Shown here: in pieces, positions 1-9,712 of the stretch
How the letters are laid out: each line of letters opens with the position of its first letter
How positions within the stretch are numbered: the first letter of the stretch is position 1
Source of the DNA: Plasticicumulans acidivorans
GTDB taxonomy: Bacteria > Pseudomonadota > Gammaproteobacteria > Competibacterales > Competibacteraceae
Length of the DNA stretch: 64,000 nucleotides
Assembly: GCF_003182095.1 (NCBI RefSeq)
Contig: NZ_QGTJ01000010.1
Coordinates: 62,001 to 126,000 of the forward strand
Direction: 5' to 3'
Translations under genes and position numbers: made by a program
Notes under the pieces: model-generated
Databases searched by the model: none
What the model was told of the DNA's origin: nothing
Seen by the model: the letters and a program-made list of their open reading frames with translations, nothing else

Positions 1-1
1 G

Positions 2-433
2 CCGGTAGCGCCCGTGCCGGCTGCGGCGCCGCAGCCGGTGATGCTGCGCGAGGCAACCCCCGACGCCGCGCTGCAGCTGCTCGGCCTGCTGCAGCAGGAC
101 GGCCGTTTCATCGATTTCCTGCAGGAGGACGTCGCCGCCTATTCCGACGCCGACATCGGCGCGGCGGCGCGCATCGTCCACGACGGTTGCCGCAAGGTCC
201 TGCGCAACCACTTCGAACTGGCGCCGGTGCGCAGCGAGAACGAGGGCAGCCGGCTGACCATCCAGGCCGGCTTCGATCCCAACGCCCTGCGCCTGACCGG
301 CAACGTCGTCGGCAGCGCGCCGTTCACCGGCACGCTGGTGCACCGCGGCTGGCGGGTGACCGAGGTGCGGCTGCCGAAGCTCGCCGACGGTCATGACGTC
401 AGCGTCGTCGCTGCTGCCGAAGTGGAACTCTGA
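2..433 (+). CDS. DUF2760 domain protein (5' end outside window)
   Basis: The frame is open to the left window edge, so the N-terminus is missing; about 139 C-terminal residues are seen. The visible part starts with a Pro/Ala-rich linker and continues into a compact domain with conserved-looking stretches such as LLQQDGRFIDFLQED and DGCRKVLRNHFEL, which fit DUF2760. No catalytic residues can be named. It ends 50 nt before an Hsp70 gene on the same strand, and DUF2760 genes commonly neighbour this type of Hsp70, so a role with that chaperone is inferred. The biochemical function is unknown. Confidence 0.8.
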   Translation, partial: PVAPVPAAAPQPVMLREATPDAALQLLGLLQQDGRFIDFLQEDVAAYSDADIGAAARIVHDGCRKVLRNHFELAPVRSENEGSRLTIQAGFDPNALRLTGNVVGSAPFTGTLVHRGWRVTEVRLPKLADGHDVSVVAAAEVEL

Positions 434-483
434 CCCTCGCCGTACAGATCGCTGGCGCGCTGCGGCGCGCCCGGAGTCCGACC

Positions 484-2328
<1,845 letters not shown>

Positions 2329-2353
2329 GCCGCGCCCCACGCGGGCGCCGCGT

Positions 2354-2836
2354 TCAGTCCCGGCTCCGTGGCGGCCGCCACAGTTCGAGGTAGACCGTCT
2401 CCGCACGGCTTTCGCGAAACCCCAGGCGCACATAGAGCCGGCGCGCCGGGTTATCGCAGGCGACACAGGCCGTCAGCGCCACACCGGCGGCATCGGCGGC
2501 GGCGAGCAGCTTGGTGAGTACGGTGCCACCGAGGCCGCGGCCGCAGCAGTCCGGCAGCAGCGCGATGTCGACCAGTCGCCAGCGCTGCACTTCGCGCTGC
2601 ACGACCAGGCGGCCGATCGGCTGTCCGGCCAGTTCCACGATCGAACGTTCGGCCTGCGGAAAGCGTCGGCGGTAGTCCGCCGCCTGAGCGAGGAACTGCC
2701 CGTGCAGCAGTGTCGCCAGGGCCTCCGGCGCCAGTGCCAGCGTCGCGAACACTGCCGCGCGCTGGGCGATGAACAGGCTCTCGACGAAAGCCGCGTCCTC
2801 GGCGCATTCCGCGCGCAGGCTCAGCGCTTCAGTCAC
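2354..2836 (-). CDS. GNAT family N-acetyltransferase
   Basis: A 160-residue protein with the GNAT fold. Beta-4 and the acetyl-CoA pyrophosphate loop are seen as VDIALLPDCCGRGLGG (about residues 92-107), and the late helix is NPARRLYVRLGF (about 133-146). It should transfer an acetyl group from acetyl-CoA to an amine; the substrate is unknown. The start is GTG and lies 8 nt inside the end of the upstream tail-collar gene on the same strand, so it is probably translationally coupled as the last gene of the four-gene unit 4380-2354. It converges with the Hsp70 gene. Confidence 0.85.
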   Translation of the reverse strand: MTEALSLRAECAEDAAFVESLFIAQRAAVFATLALAPEALATLLHGQFLAQAADYRRRFPQAERSIVELAGQPIGRLVVQREVQRWRLVDIALLPDCCGRGLGGTVLTKLLAAADAAGVALTACVACDNPARRLYVRLGFRESRAETVYLELWRPPRSRD

Positions 2837-3326
2837 GGGACGGGAAGATGCCCTGCAGCGCGATCACCCAGTACAGGCACTGGTAAGGCTGCATGTTCGA
2901 ATGCGGTTGGCTGCCACCGGCACTGCCGGCGGCAGCGGCCATCGTCGCATTCGCCGTTGGTGCATACAGCGCGTTACCGCCGGCGTCGGCGGCCCACACG
3001 GCGTTTTCCGGGTTGCGCTGGGTGCCGGCCTCGGCGCGACAGGTCGTGGCGTGGCTGTGCTGCGGCATCTGCGCGGCGTTCAGCGTCACCGTCGCCTCGC
3101 CGCTCGCCGTCCCCAGGCGCAGCGTGTCACTCACGCCGAGCGGTACCCGGCCGCGCAGGTCGGGCAGGGCGAAGGTGCGGATGCCGTCGCCGCCGTAGGT
3201 GGTGCCGAGCAGCGAGAACAGCGCCGCGTTCTGCGCGATCGGCAGCAGCTGGCCTTCGCAGGTCGCCCAGCCGCGCGGCGGGTAGGTGAAGCCGACCAGC
3301 TTCAGTTCACCGATGAACGGATCCAT
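2829..3326 (-). CDS. Tail-collar domain protein, copy 1 (MdpB-like)
   Basis: A single-domain protein of the phage tail collar / microcystin-dependent (MdpB) family, 165 residues. The N-terminus MDPFIGELKLVGFTYPPRG and the core GWATCEGQLLPIAQN, followed by YGGDGIRTFALPDLRG, are diagnostic of the collar domain. No signal peptide or membrane segment is visible. It is the third of three tandem homologues (with 3342-3860 and 3874-4380) and is followed, with an 8-nt overlap, by a GNAT gene. No tail, capsid or integrase gene is nearby, so this looks like a chromosomal domestication of the fold. Function is unknown. Confidence 0.9.
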   Translation of the reverse strand: MDPFIGELKLVGFTYPPRGWATCEGQLLPIAQNAALFSLLGTTYGGDGIRTFALPDLRGRVPLGVSDTLRLGTASGEATVTLNAAQMPQHSHATTCRAEAGTQRNPENAVWAADAGGNALYAPTANATMAAAAGSAGGSQPHSNMQPYQCLYWVIALQGIFPSRD

Positions 3327-3341
3327 GCTCTTGCTCCCGGC

Positions 3342-3860
3342 TCAGCTGCGTGGAGGGTAGATGCCGCTCAGCGCGATGCAGTAATTCACCGCGAGACTGG
3401 GCTGCATATTGTCGTGGGCCTGGCCGCCGCCGCTGGTACCGAGCGTGTCGACGGCCATCTGCGCATCGGCGCCGGCCGCGTAAACTGAGCTGCCACCGGC
3501 ATCGGCGGCCCAGTCGTTCGCCGGTGCAGCGCCGCTGTTGCCGGCGGCGGCGTTGGCGAGTGCAGCATGGCTGTGCATCGGCAGCTGGCTGCCCGTCAGC
3601 GTGACGCTGCTCGCGCCGCCCTGCTCGCCAAGCAGGCGCGGACTGAGGCCGGGACCGCTGCCTTGGCCGATGGGCACGTTGCCGCGCAGGTCCGGCAGCG
3701 CGAAGGTGCTGCGGCCGTCGCCACCGTAGGTGACGCCGAGGATCGAAAACAGCGCCGTATTCTGCGCGATCGGCAGCAGCTGGCCGGCGCAGATGGCCCA
3801 GCCGCGCGGCGCGAAGGAAAAGGCAAAGGCCCGGATTTCCCCGAGAAATGGCTCGCTCAC
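3342..3860 (-). CDS. Tail-collar domain protein, copy 2 (MdpB-like)
   Basis: A 172-residue homologue of its two neighbours. It has the collar signature: MSEPFLGEIRAFAFSFAPRG, then WAICAGQLLPIAQNTALFS and YGGDGRSTFALPDLRGN. The start is GTG (complement of CAC at 3858-3860). The central part is Ser/Ala/Gly-rich (about residues 95-145) and differs most from the other copies, as expected for the variable receptor-like portion of this family. It is spaced 15 nt from copy 1 and 13 nt from copy 3, so the three form one operon. Confidence 0.9.
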   Translation of the reverse strand: MSEPFLGEIRAFAFSFAPRGWAICAGQLLPIAQNTALFSILGVTYGGDGRSTFALPDLRGNVPIGQGSGPGLSPRLLGEQGGASSVTLTGSQLPMHSHAALANAAAGNSGAAPANDWAADAGGSSVYAAGADAQMAVDTLGTSGGGQAHDNMQPSLAVNYCIALSGIYPPRS

Positions 3861-3873
3861 GGCATGTCTCCTG

Positions 3874-4380
3874 TCAGCTGCGCGAGGGGTAGATACCTTC
3901 CAGCGCGACGATGAAGTTCAGCGCGAGGAAGGGCTGCATGTTCTCGTGCGGTTGGCTGGCGCCGGCCGGAGCGACGGCGCCGGCCGCCAGCGCACTGCCG
4001 CCGAGCGTCGTCGAATACGGTGCGACGTTGCCGCTGCCGTCGCTGGCCCAGTAGCCGCCGCTCGGTGTCAGCGTCTGTGCCACGCTGGCGCAGCGCAGCG
4101 GATGACTGTGCGCCGGTAGCTGGGCGGTGGTCAGCGTGACGTTCTCGCTGCCGCCGAGGGCGCCCTGGAGCAGTCCCTGGCCGGCGTGCGGCGCACAGCG
4201 TCCGCGCAGGTCGGGCAGCCCGAAGGTATTGATGCCGTCGCCACCGTAGAGGGTGCCGAACAGGCTGAACAGCGCGTCATTCTGACTGATCGGCAGCAGG
4301 CGGCCGTCGCACAGCGCCCAGCCGAGCGGTGCATAAGTGCCGGCGAAAAGGCGGATTTCCCCGAGAAACGGATCGGACAT
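3874..4380 (-). CDS. Tail-collar domain protein, copy 3 (MdpB-like)
   Basis: This is the first gene of the tandem trio in transcription order, 168 residues from the ATG at 4380. I chose this ATG because MSDPFLGEIRLFAGTYAPLG lines up with the N-termini of copies 1 and 2; an in-frame start 21 nt upstream would add an unmatched leader. The core reads GWALCDGRLLPISQNDALFS and YGGDGINTFGLPDLRGR. The trio plus the GNAT gene reads as one minus-strand transcription unit. The PEP-CTERM-like gene upstream is on the same strand, 75 nt away, and may belong to it. Confidence 0.9.
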   Translation of the reverse strand: MSDPFLGEIRLFAGTYAPLGWALCDGRLLPISQNDALFSLFGTLYGGDGINTFGLPDLRGRCAPHAGQGLLQGALGGSENVTLTTAQLPAHSHPLRCASVAQTLTPSGGYWASDGSGNVAPYSTTLGGSALAAGAVAPAGASQPHENMQPFLALNFIVALEGIYPSRS

Positions 4381-4455
4381 GGCAGTCTCCCCGCAGCGCA
4401 ACGAAGGGGCAGCGGGCGCGCCGCGGCGCTGCCCAGCGAAAGTGCGGCCGGGTCG

Positions 4456-5157
4456 TCAGCGCCGGCGGCGGACCAGGCCGAGGCCGAGCAGCGCCAGGGC
4501 CAACGTACCCGGTGCCGGGACCGGCGTCGGACCGCCGCCATTGCCGGTCCCGGTGCTGATCGACAGCGCCGCGAAGTCGAGGCCGGCGCCGTTGTTCGGT
4601 GTATCGCCGAGGATGCCGCTGCCCGGTCCCTGCAGCGTCAGGCTGAAGGTCGCGCTGCCGTCGGTGAGGGCGGCCAGCGCCGCGGCCGGCAGGTCCACCG
4701 TGTAGTAGACCTCGGTGCCGGTGTAGGCGGGCGTGGCTTCGAGCACGGCGTTGAGCAGGGCGGTGAGGTCGACACCGTCAACCGTGAACGCCGCCACCTG
4801 GTTGCCGGTGGCGGCGGAGTCGCCGTCATAGAGGCCGATCTGGATCGTCGCCGACAGCACCGGGTCGGCGATCGGTCCGCCGTAGGCGGCGAAGGTCCAG
4901 CTGGCCGTGAAATTCGAGCCGCCCGTTACGTCGCTGCCGATGAACTGGTTGAAGGGGGCTGGATCGCCGCCGTTGGCGCCGGTGAAGGTCGCCGTGCCGA
5001 TGCGGTGATTGATGGCGTCCGGGTCACCGTTGGGCAGCCCCGGATCGCTGGGAAAATCGATGTCGCCGAGCTGCTGGCTCAGCGTTACGGCGCCGGCGGG
5101 CAGCGCGGTGACGGCCAGCAGCGCCGCGGCGAGCGGCGCAAGAACGGAGCGGTGCAT
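4456..5157 (-). CDS. PEP-CTERM-like exported protein
   Basis: A 233-residue secreted protein of unknown function. It has a Sec signal peptide (residues 1-23, ending PAGA), a soluble beta-rich domain, and a C-terminal sorting tail. The tail has a short Pro-rich motif (PVPAPG), a hydrophobic helix (LALALLGLGLV) and a final RRRR cluster. That is the exosortase-substrate layout, although the motif reads PAP rather than the canonical PEP. The ATG at 5157 is preceded by an AAGGA ribosome site. No exosortase is in the window, so processing would depend on one elsewhere. Such proteins usually end up at the cell surface or in the exopolysaccharide matrix. Confidence 0.8.
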   Translation of the reverse strand: MHRSVLAPLAAALLAVTALPAGAVTLSQQLGDIDFPSDPGLPNGDPDAINHRIGTATFTGANGGDPAPFNQFIGSDVTGGSNFTASWTFAAYGGPIADPVLSATIQIGLYDGDSAATGNQVAAFTVDGVDLTALLNAVLEATPAYTGTEVYYTVDLPAAALAALTDGSATFSLTLQGPGSGILGDTPNNGAGLDFAALSISTGTGNGGGPTPVPAPGTLALALLGLGLVRRRR

Positions 5158-5334
5158 GGCGGGAGATCCTTGGCGGCAGGCGATGCCTGCAGTGGCATCG
5201 CACGACCGGCGTCGCCGAAAATGCCCTGCAGTGACAGAAACATAGCCGTGGTCAGGCCAAAGTAAAGCGGACCACCACACCACTTCACTGCAGACCCGCG
5301 CGTGCCGCTGCCGTGCCGCGGACGGGCGTGCACT

Positions 5335-5739
5335 TCAGTCCGCCGGGGCCTCGGCGCGGGGGGCGTTCAGCCGGGCACTGACCTCGGCGCAGGCGGCGAG
5401 GCGCGACAGTTCACCTTGCTCGCGGGCATGCCGCTGGCCCCACTCGCACAGTGTCAGCAGGATCGGCCGCAGGCTCTGGCCGAGCGGGGTGGCGGCGTAC
5501 TCGACATGCGGCGGTACCGCGGCATGGACCGTGCGCAGCAGCAGGCCGTGTTCCTCCATTTCGCGCAGCTGCGCCACCAGCGTTTTCTGGCTGGCCTGCG
5601 GCGCCAGCCGCGTCAGCTCGGAGAGGCGCAGCGGGCCGTCGAACAGGTGATAGAGCACGATCGCTTTCCAGCGACCGCTGAGCACGCGCAGCGCGCGCTC
5701 CACCGGCAGGCTCGGCAAGTGCTTGATCGGCGTGGACAT
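5335..5739 (-). CDS. HxlR-family transcriptional regulator
   Basis: A 134-residue winged-helix regulator of the HxlR/QorR/YtcD family. The core LPVERALRVLSGRWKAIVLY (residues 11-30) and the wing region HVEYAATPLGQSL are characteristic. It is transcribed divergently from a zinc-free quinone oxidoreductase, an arrangement known for QorR-type regulators that repress the neighbouring reductase. In many QorR-type proteins a Cys precedes the PVERAL motif and senses quinones or diamide; here that position is Ser-Leu and the only Cys residues are near the C-terminus. The inducing signal may therefore differ. The start ATG is at 5739. Confidence 0.88.
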   Translation of the reverse strand: MSTPIKHLPSLPVERALRVLSGRWKAIVLYHLFDGPLRLSELTRLAPQASQKTLVAQLREMEEHGLLLRTVHAAVPPHVEYAATPLGQSLRPILLTLCEWGQRHAREQGELSRLAACAEVSARLNAPRAEAPAD

Positions 5740-5844
5740 GGCAGTTTCCTCCCGGTGACTAACAGCAGGCTGTGTGGCTGGCGCGGCCGCGGCGGCGGGC
5801 GTTTCGATGGCGCACTCCTGTTCACGCCTGCTGAGGTCAGCATC

Positions 5845-6834
5845 ATGCACGCCATCCAGTTCAGCCGCTTCGGCGGCCCCGAAGTTCTCGAAGTCGTCGA
5901 CTTGCCGACGCCCGCCATCGGCCCCGGCCAGCTGCTGGTGCGCTGCGCCGCTGTCGGCGTCAATTTCGCCGAGACGCTGCAGCGCCAGGACCGCTACGCG
6001 CTGACACCGTCGCTGCCGGCGGTTCCCGGTGTCGAAGCTGCTGGCACGGTGGCGGCGATCGGCCCCGGCGTCGACGGCTTTCGCCTCGGCGAGCGCGTCG
6101 CCGCACCGCTGTTCGCGGCCGGTGCCCACGGCGGTGGATACGCGCAGTACGTGCTGATCGATGCCGCCTGGGCGGTGCCGCTGCCGGACGGGCTGAGCTG
6201 GGAGGCGGCCGTCGCGCTGCAGGTGCAGGGCCTCAGCGCGCTGGCGCTGAGCCGGCAGGTGCCAGTGGCCGGGCGCAGCGTGCTGATCACCGCCGCCGCC
6301 GGCGGTGTCGGCTCGCTGCTGGTGCAGCTCACCCGCCAGGCCGGCGCGCGGCAGGTGATCGCGGCGGTCGGTGCTGCCGACAAGCTCGACTTCGTGCGCG
6401 CACTCGGTGCCGATGTCGCCCTCGACTACAGCCAGCCGGACTGGACGGCGGCGCTGCGGGCGGCGAGTGGTGGCCAGGGGCCGGAGCTGGTCTACGAGTC
6501 GGTCGGCGGCGCGGTGACGATGGACTGCCTGCAGCAGCTGGCGCCCGGCGGGCATCTGCGCATCTTCGGCGCGCTCAACATCCAGTCCTTCGCGCTCGGC
6601 GTGCCCGAGCTGCTCGGCCTGATCTTCCGCAATCAGAGCCTCGGTGGCTTCGCGCTGGTGCCGCTGCTGACGCCGCAGCGCGTGCGGCACGACCTCGCCG
6701 AGCTGTATGCGCAGGCGCTGGACGGACGCCTGCAGGTGCATGTCGGCGGCTGCTACCCGCTGGCCGAGGCGGCCAGCGCACATCGGGCGCTGGAGGCGCG
6801 CGGTACGCGCGGCAAACTGCTGCTGCTGGCCTGA
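5845..6834 (+). CDS. Quinone oxidoreductase (zeta-crystallin type)
   Basis: NADPH-dependent quinone/enone reductase of the zinc-free medium-chain dehydrogenase family, 329 residues. The N-terminus MHAIQFSRFGGPEVLEVVDL is typical. The Rossmann nucleotide-binding segment LITAAAGGVGSLLVQLTRQ is around residues 150-168. The structural and catalytic zinc cysteines of alcohol dehydrogenases are absent. It is divergent from the HxlR regulator with a 105-nt shared control region, which supports regulation by that protein. Preferred substrate cannot be read from the sequence. Confidence 0.9.
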   Translation: MHAIQFSRFGGPEVLEVVDLPTPAIGPGQLLVRCAAVGVNFAETLQRQDRYALTPSLPAVPGVEAAGTVAAIGPGVDGFRLGERVAAPLFAAGAHGGGYAQYVLIDAAWAVPLPDGLSWEAAVALQVQGLSALALSRQVPVAGRSVLITAAAGGVGSLLVQLTRQAGARQVIAAVGAADKLDFVRALGADVALDYSQPDWTAALRAASGGQGPELVYESVGGAVTMDCLQQLAPGGHLRIFGALNIQSFALGVPELLGLIFRNQSLGGFALVPLLTPQRVRHDLAELYAQALDGRLQVHVGGCYPLAEAASAHRALEARGTRGKLLLLA

Positions 6835-6949
6835 ATCCCGGCCGCCGGCGGGGCGTTCACGGCGCCTGCCGGCGGAGTGCAGGCGGATTTGCTGGCCCGC
6901 GCGGGGGCGCCGCATAGTGCGCGGCGTTTTCCCCCACGAGGTCCAGACC

Positions 6950-8323
6950 ATGGCCGTTCGCGACGCCATCGCAACCGAACGCATCGACGCCCTGATCGCG
7001 CGTGAAAGCGCGCGTTTCCGTGAGATCCACCCGCAATCCCGCCGCCTCGGCGCGCGCGCGCTGGCCCATCTGCCGGATGGCGTGCCGATGCACTGGATGA
7101 GCGACTGGGGCACCGAGTTTCCGCTGTTCCTGCAGCAGGCGACCGGGGCGCGGCTGCGTGACGTCGATGGCATCGACTACGCCGACTTCTGCCTCGGCGA
7201 CACCGGTGCGATGTTCGGCCATTCGCCGCCGGCGGTCGCCGAGGTGCTGCGCGCGCGCGCCGGGAGCGGCTTTACCGCGATGCTGCCGGGCGAGGATGCG
7301 ATCGCCGCCGCCGAGAACCTGGCCGCGCGCTTCGGCCTGCCGTACTGGCAGTTCGCCACCACGGCCTCCGACGCCAACCGCTTCCTGCTGCGCGTGGCAC
7401 GCGCGGCCAGCGGGCGGCGCAAGCTGCTGGTATTCCATGGCTGCTACCACGGCGCCGTCGATGAGACCTTCGTGCGTCTGGGCGCCGACGGTCGCGCGCT
7501 GCCGCGGCCGGGGCAGCTGGCGCCGGCCTTCGATCCCAGCCTCGATACCCGCGTCGTCGAGTTCAACGACCTCGCGGCCGTCGAGGCGGCCCTCGCCGAC
7601 GGCGAGGTCGCCGCGCTGCTCACCGAGCCGGCGCTGACCAACATCGGCATCGTGCCGCCGGCGCCGGGTTTTCTCGCCGGGCTGCGCGCGCTGACCCGCC
7701 GCTACGGCACGCTGCTGCTGATCGATGAAACCCACACCATCAGCGCCGGCCCTGGCGGCTGCACCCGTGCCTGGGGACTGGAACCCGACGGTCTGGTGCT
7801 CGGCAAGCCGCTCGCCGGCGGTCTGCCGGCCTCGGCCTGGGGCCTGAGCGCGGCGCTGCGCGAGCGCCTGGCGGCGGTGCGCGAGACGGTCGCCGGCGGC
7901 CATTCCGGCATGGGTACGACGCTGTCGGCGAATGCGCTGACGCTGGCCTGCGTGCGCGCCAATCTCGAACAGGTGATGACCGCGGCGGCCTACGCGGACA
8001 TGTTCGCGCTGGCCGATCGCCTCGAAGCCGGCCTCAATGCGCTGATCGCCCGCTTCGCGCTGCCCTGGTGCGTGGTGCGCCTCGGCGCGCGCATGGAGAT
8101 CGACTTCACGCCGCAGCCGCCGCGCAACGGCAGCGAGGCCGCGGCGGCGATGCGCCCGGCGCTGGAGCAGGCGCTGCACCTGTACCTGCTCAACCGTGGC
8201 CTGCTGGTCACCCCGTTCCATACCATGTTGCTGCTCAGTCCGCACACCGCGGCTGCAGACATCGACCGGCTGTGCGCCACACTCGGCGCCGCGCTGGCCG
8301 AACTGACCGGAGTCGAAGCATGA
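6950..8323 (+). CDS. Class-III PLP aminotransferase (GSA-aminomutase-like)
   Basis: A 457-residue fold-type I PLP enzyme. VFHGCYHGAVDE is the aromatic/His cofactor-stacking region, LLIDETHTISAGPGG carries the PLP-binding Asp, and LGKPLAGGLPASAWG supplies the Schiff-base Lys (about K286). Overall it resembles glutamate-1-semialdehyde aminomutases and class-III transaminases. It is probably not HemL, because its stop overlaps (ATGA) the start of a PuuA-type gamma-glutamylamine synthetase. A role in transamination of an amine or amino acid handled by that ligase is inferred. The substrate is unknown. Confidence 0.85.
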   Translation: MAVRDAIATERIDALIARESARFREIHPQSRRLGARALAHLPDGVPMHWMSDWGTEFPLFLQQATGARLRDVDGIDYADFCLGDTGAMFGHSPPAVAEVLRARAGSGFTAMLPGEDAIAAAENLAARFGLPYWQFATTASDANRFLLRVARAASGRRKLLVFHGCYHGAVDETFVRLGADGRALPRPGQLAPAFDPSLDTRVVEFNDLAAVEAALADGEVAALLTEPALTNIGIVPPAPGFLAGLRALTRRYGTLLLIDETHTISAGPGGCTRAWGLEPDGLVLGKPLAGGLPASAWGLSAALRERLAAVRETVAGGHSGMGTTLSANALTLACVRANLEQVMTAAAYADMFALADRLEAGLNALIARFALPWCVVRLGARMEIDFTPQPPRNGSEAAAAMRPALEQALHLYLLNRGLLVTPFHTMLLLSPHTAAADIDRLCATLGAALAELTGVEA

Positions 8324-9675
8324 GTTTCCCCCCACGCCAGCCGCAGGAAGCGGCGGATTTCCTCGCCGCCAACCCGGACATCGAAGCCGTCGACCTGATC
8401 CTCACCGACGCCAACGGCGTCGCCCGCGGCAAGCGCCTGCGCCCGCACGAACTGGCGCAGGTCTACGCCCACGGCCGCTACCTGCCGGGCTCGATCCTCG
8501 GCCTCGATCTGCTTGGTCACGACGTTCACGACACCGGCCTGGTCTGGGACGACGGCGATGCTGACCGCCTGTGCCTGCCGGTCGCCGGCTCGCTGGTGCG
8601 CTCGCCGTGGCAGCCGCGGCCGACCGCGCAGGCGCTGCTGTCGATGTACGAGCTCGACGGCCGCCCGGCGCACGGCGATCCGCGTCACGCGCTGGCGCGC
8701 GCCGTCGGCCGCCTCGGCGAGCTCGGCTACACGCCGGTGGCGGCGATCGAGCTGGAGTTCTATCTGCTCGACGCCGCCAGCATCGCCAGTGGCCGGCCGC
8801 GGCCGATCGGCAGCCGTGCGGAGACGACGCGCGTCTATGAGGTCGACGCGCTCGATGAGCTCGGCGAATTCCTCAGCGATCTGCACCGCGCCGCCGACGT
8901 GCAGGGCGTGCCTTCGGAGACGGCGATCTCCGAGTTCGCGCCGGGGCAGTACGAGCTGACGCTGCATCACCGCACCGACGCGCTGCGCGCGGTCGACGAG
9001 GCGATCATGTGGAAGCGCCTGGTGCGCGGCGTCGCCGCCCGCCACGGCATGGCGGCGACCTTCATGGCCAAGCCCTTCACCGGCCAGTCCGGCAGCGGCA
9101 TGCACGTGCACGTCAGCCTCAACGATCGCGACGGCCGTAATGTCTTCGCCGCCGAGGACCCGGCCGGCACGCCGCTGCTCGGCCAGGCCATCGCCGGGCT
9201 GATGCTGACGATGGCCGATGCGCAGGCGGTGTTCGCGCCGCATGCCAACAGCTACCGGCGCTTCCGCGCGCAGAGCTACGCGCCGCTGATCGCCAACTGG
9301 GGCATCAACAACCGCTCGGTCAGCCTGCGCATCCCGGCCGGTCCGGCGCCGTCGCGCCATCTCGAACACCGCGTCGCCGGTGCCGACGCCAATCCTTATC
9401 TGGTGCTCGCGGTGGTGCTCGAAGGCATCCGCAAGGGCCTGCTGGAACGCCTCAACCCGGGCGCGCCGGTGCTGGCCAACGGCTATGACCACCCCGGCGA
9501 GCGCATCCCCGCCACCTGGCTCGACGCCATCGAGCGGGCCGAGGCCTCGGCCTTCCTGCGCGAGGCGCTGGGCGCGGATTTCCTGCGCGTCTACACCGCG
9601 ATCAAGCGCCAGGAGTGGGACAAGTTCGACGCCGAGGTCAGCGAGCTCGACTGGCGCTGGGGCCTGGGCATCTGA
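8320..9675 (+). CDS. Glutamine synthetase family protein (PuuA-like)
   Basis: A 451-residue ATP-dependent ligase of the GS-III/gamma-glutamylpolyamine synthetase group. The N-terminal beta-grasp is recognised by AVDLILTDANGVARGK. The catalytic domain shows SGSGMHVHVSL, HANSYRRFRAQSYAP and WGINNRSVSLRIPAGP, the last being the nucleotide- and glutamate-binding Arg region. The motif set fits enzymes joining glutamate to amines such as putrescine rather than ammonia-assimilating GlnA, and the GlnA adenylylation loop is absent. The start overlaps the upstream aminotransferase stop, so the two are co-translated. Polyamine or amine catabolism is the likely pathway. Confidence 0.88.
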   Translation: MSFPPRQPQEAADFLAANPDIEAVDLILTDANGVARGKRLRPHELAQVYAHGRYLPGSILGLDLLGHDVHDTGLVWDDGDADRLCLPVAGSLVRSPWQPRPTAQALLSMYELDGRPAHGDPRHALARAVGRLGELGYTPVAAIELEFYLLDAASIASGRPRPIGSRAETTRVYEVDALDELGEFLSDLHRAADVQGVPSETAISEFAPGQYELTLHHRTDALRAVDEAIMWKRLVRGVAARHGMAATFMAKPFTGQSGSGMHVHVSLNDRDGRNVFAAEDPAGTPLLGQAIAGLMLTMADAQAVFAPHANSYRRFRAQSYAPLIANWGINNRSVSLRIPAGPAPSRHLEHRVAGADANPYLVLAVVLEGIRKGLLERLNPGAPVLANGYDHPGERIPATWLDAIERAEASAFLREALGADFLRVYTAIKRQEWDKFDAEVSELDWRWGLGI

Positions 9676-9681
9676 CACCAC

Positions 9682-9706
9682 CGCCCCCCGCGCCGCGCGG
9701 GGGGCG
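9682..9706. terminator. GC-rich hairpin between convergent genes
   Basis: A perfect 11-bp inverted repeat (arms 9682-9692 and 9696-9706) with a 3-nt loop lies between the convergent glutamine-synthetase-like gene and ppk2. No U-run follows on either strand, so it may act as a weak bidirectional terminator or an RNA 3'-end stabiliser. The position and perfect pairing are seen; the function is inferred. Confidence 0.55.
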
Positions 9707-9712
9707 TGAGGC

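Noticed and set aside
2829..4380. Prophage or tailocin remnant based on tail-collar proteins
   Set aside because: No sheath, tube, capsid, portal, lysis or integrase genes are nearby, and the three copies form a tidy operon with a GNAT gene.
6950..8323. HemL (glutamate-1-semialdehyde aminomutase)
   Set aside because: The resemblance is to the superfamily, but translational coupling to a PuuA-like ligase and lack of other heme genes argue for an amine-related transaminase.
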